Source of the DNA: CAVQDV01 sp963711375
GTDB lineage: Bacteria; Pseudomonadota; Gammaproteobacteria; Coxiellales; Coxiellaceae
DNA length: 64,000 nt
NCBI GenBank assembly: GCA_963711375.1
Contig: CAVQDV010000002.1
Location: forward strand, 43,186 to 107,185
Direction of reading: 5' to 3'
This document shows positions 63,951 to 64,000 of the stretch, one piece after another (the stretch's first letter is position 1; every line of letters begins with the position of its first letter). Under the pieces are notes generated by a model. The model had not been told where the DNA came from. It saw only the letters and a program-made list of their open reading frames with translations, and searched no databases. The translations under genes and the position numbers were made by a program.

Positions 63951-64000
63951 GTGGACAAAAAATAGTCACTGGTGTTACTTTTTGAGGCTATCCCGGCATG
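63951..64000. repeat. Right terminal inverted repeat of the second Tn3-family transposon
   Basis: Inverted partner of 60103-60152; the window ends at it. Confidence 0.9.

Larger units (their letters stand above)
60103..64000 (+). mobile_element. Tn3-family transposon, complete at the left, right repeat at the window edge
   Basis: Inverted repeats: 60103-60152 and 63951-64000 match at 49 of 50 bases (CATGCCGGGATAGCCTCAAA, AAGTAACACCAGTGAC..., and the reverse). The true outer limit may lie a few bases further, since the right end meets the window edge. It holds tnpR (minus) and tnpA (plus), divergent with a res region between, unlike the element at 49287 in which they are co-directional. Both genes are intact, so it is probably active. 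It interrupted a ZIP gene. Confidence 0.9.

Overview
The window is AT-rich, gene-dense DNA from a bacterium that is probably a gammaproteobacterium, and most likely a Legionellales-type intracellular or protist-associated lineage. That placement is an inference from base composition, codon use, an ankyrin protein, an RCC1-like protein and other eukaryote-like or orphan proteins, and from heavily decayed mobile DNA. I see no rRNA, tRNA or CRISPR, and the species cannot be named from the sequence.

Layout. 1-7282: small-metabolism genes (GNAT acetyltransferases, HAD hydrolase, CMD/AhpD-like protein, methyltransferase, cupin), a secreted short-avidin relative translationally coupled to a GrpB-GNAT fusion, a cyclase-family hydrolase and a queuosine-precursor-type transporter. 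7321-9082: an intact IS1202-like element with a 16-bp target duplication, inserted just upstream of the thiamine operon. 9099-14483: a promoter, a TPP riboswitch and thiC-thiO-thiS-thiG-thiDE. thiC is frameshifted just before its Fe-S cysteine motif. 14749-24970: a tight nine-gene operon (two CitE/HpcH-type lyases, a quinone-oxidoreductase-type reductase, a stand-alone MetRS paralogue, an SDR, an alpha-oxoamine synthase, a methyltransferase, a GMC oxidoreductase and a PaaK-like adenylating enzyme). It reads as a small-molecule biosynthetic cluster with a possible built-in resistance or tRNA-charging gene, and is the best candidate for an undescribed system. 24947-45457: a multi-spanning membrane protein, a SulP transporter coupled to an orphan RelB-type antitoxin, plasmid relics, an FAD monooxygenase, effector-like proteins, a malate-dehydrogenase-like gene with an inverted partial copy, and a type II toxin-antitoxin operon. 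45746-53609: nested mobile DNA (a Tn3 end, an IS66 element that replaced the 5' ends of a DMT exporter and a LysR gene, and a Tn3 transposon carrying a DUF2442/DUF4160 pair). 53610-60102: truncated and small genes, two RidA proteins, an alanine-dehydrogenase-like enzyme, and a Zur/small peptide/ZIP zinc locus. 60103-64000: a second complete Tn3-family transposon that disrupts the ZIP gene.

How the genes work together. The thi genes make thiamine phosphate under TPP control, provided thiC is functional. The 14.7-25.0 kb operon contains activation (PaaK-like), C-C bond formation or cleavage (oxoamine synthase, CitE-like lyases), redox tailoring (MDR, SDR, GMC) and methylation, but no carrier protein, regulator or dedicated exporter. 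The zinc locus pairs a Zur repressor with a small exported peptide and a ZIP permease that the transposon has cut. Several single-base frameshifts occur at or near homopolymers (thiC, Tn3 tnpA, two small genes). These may be real decay, programmed slippage or assembly error, and the sequence alone does not decide.
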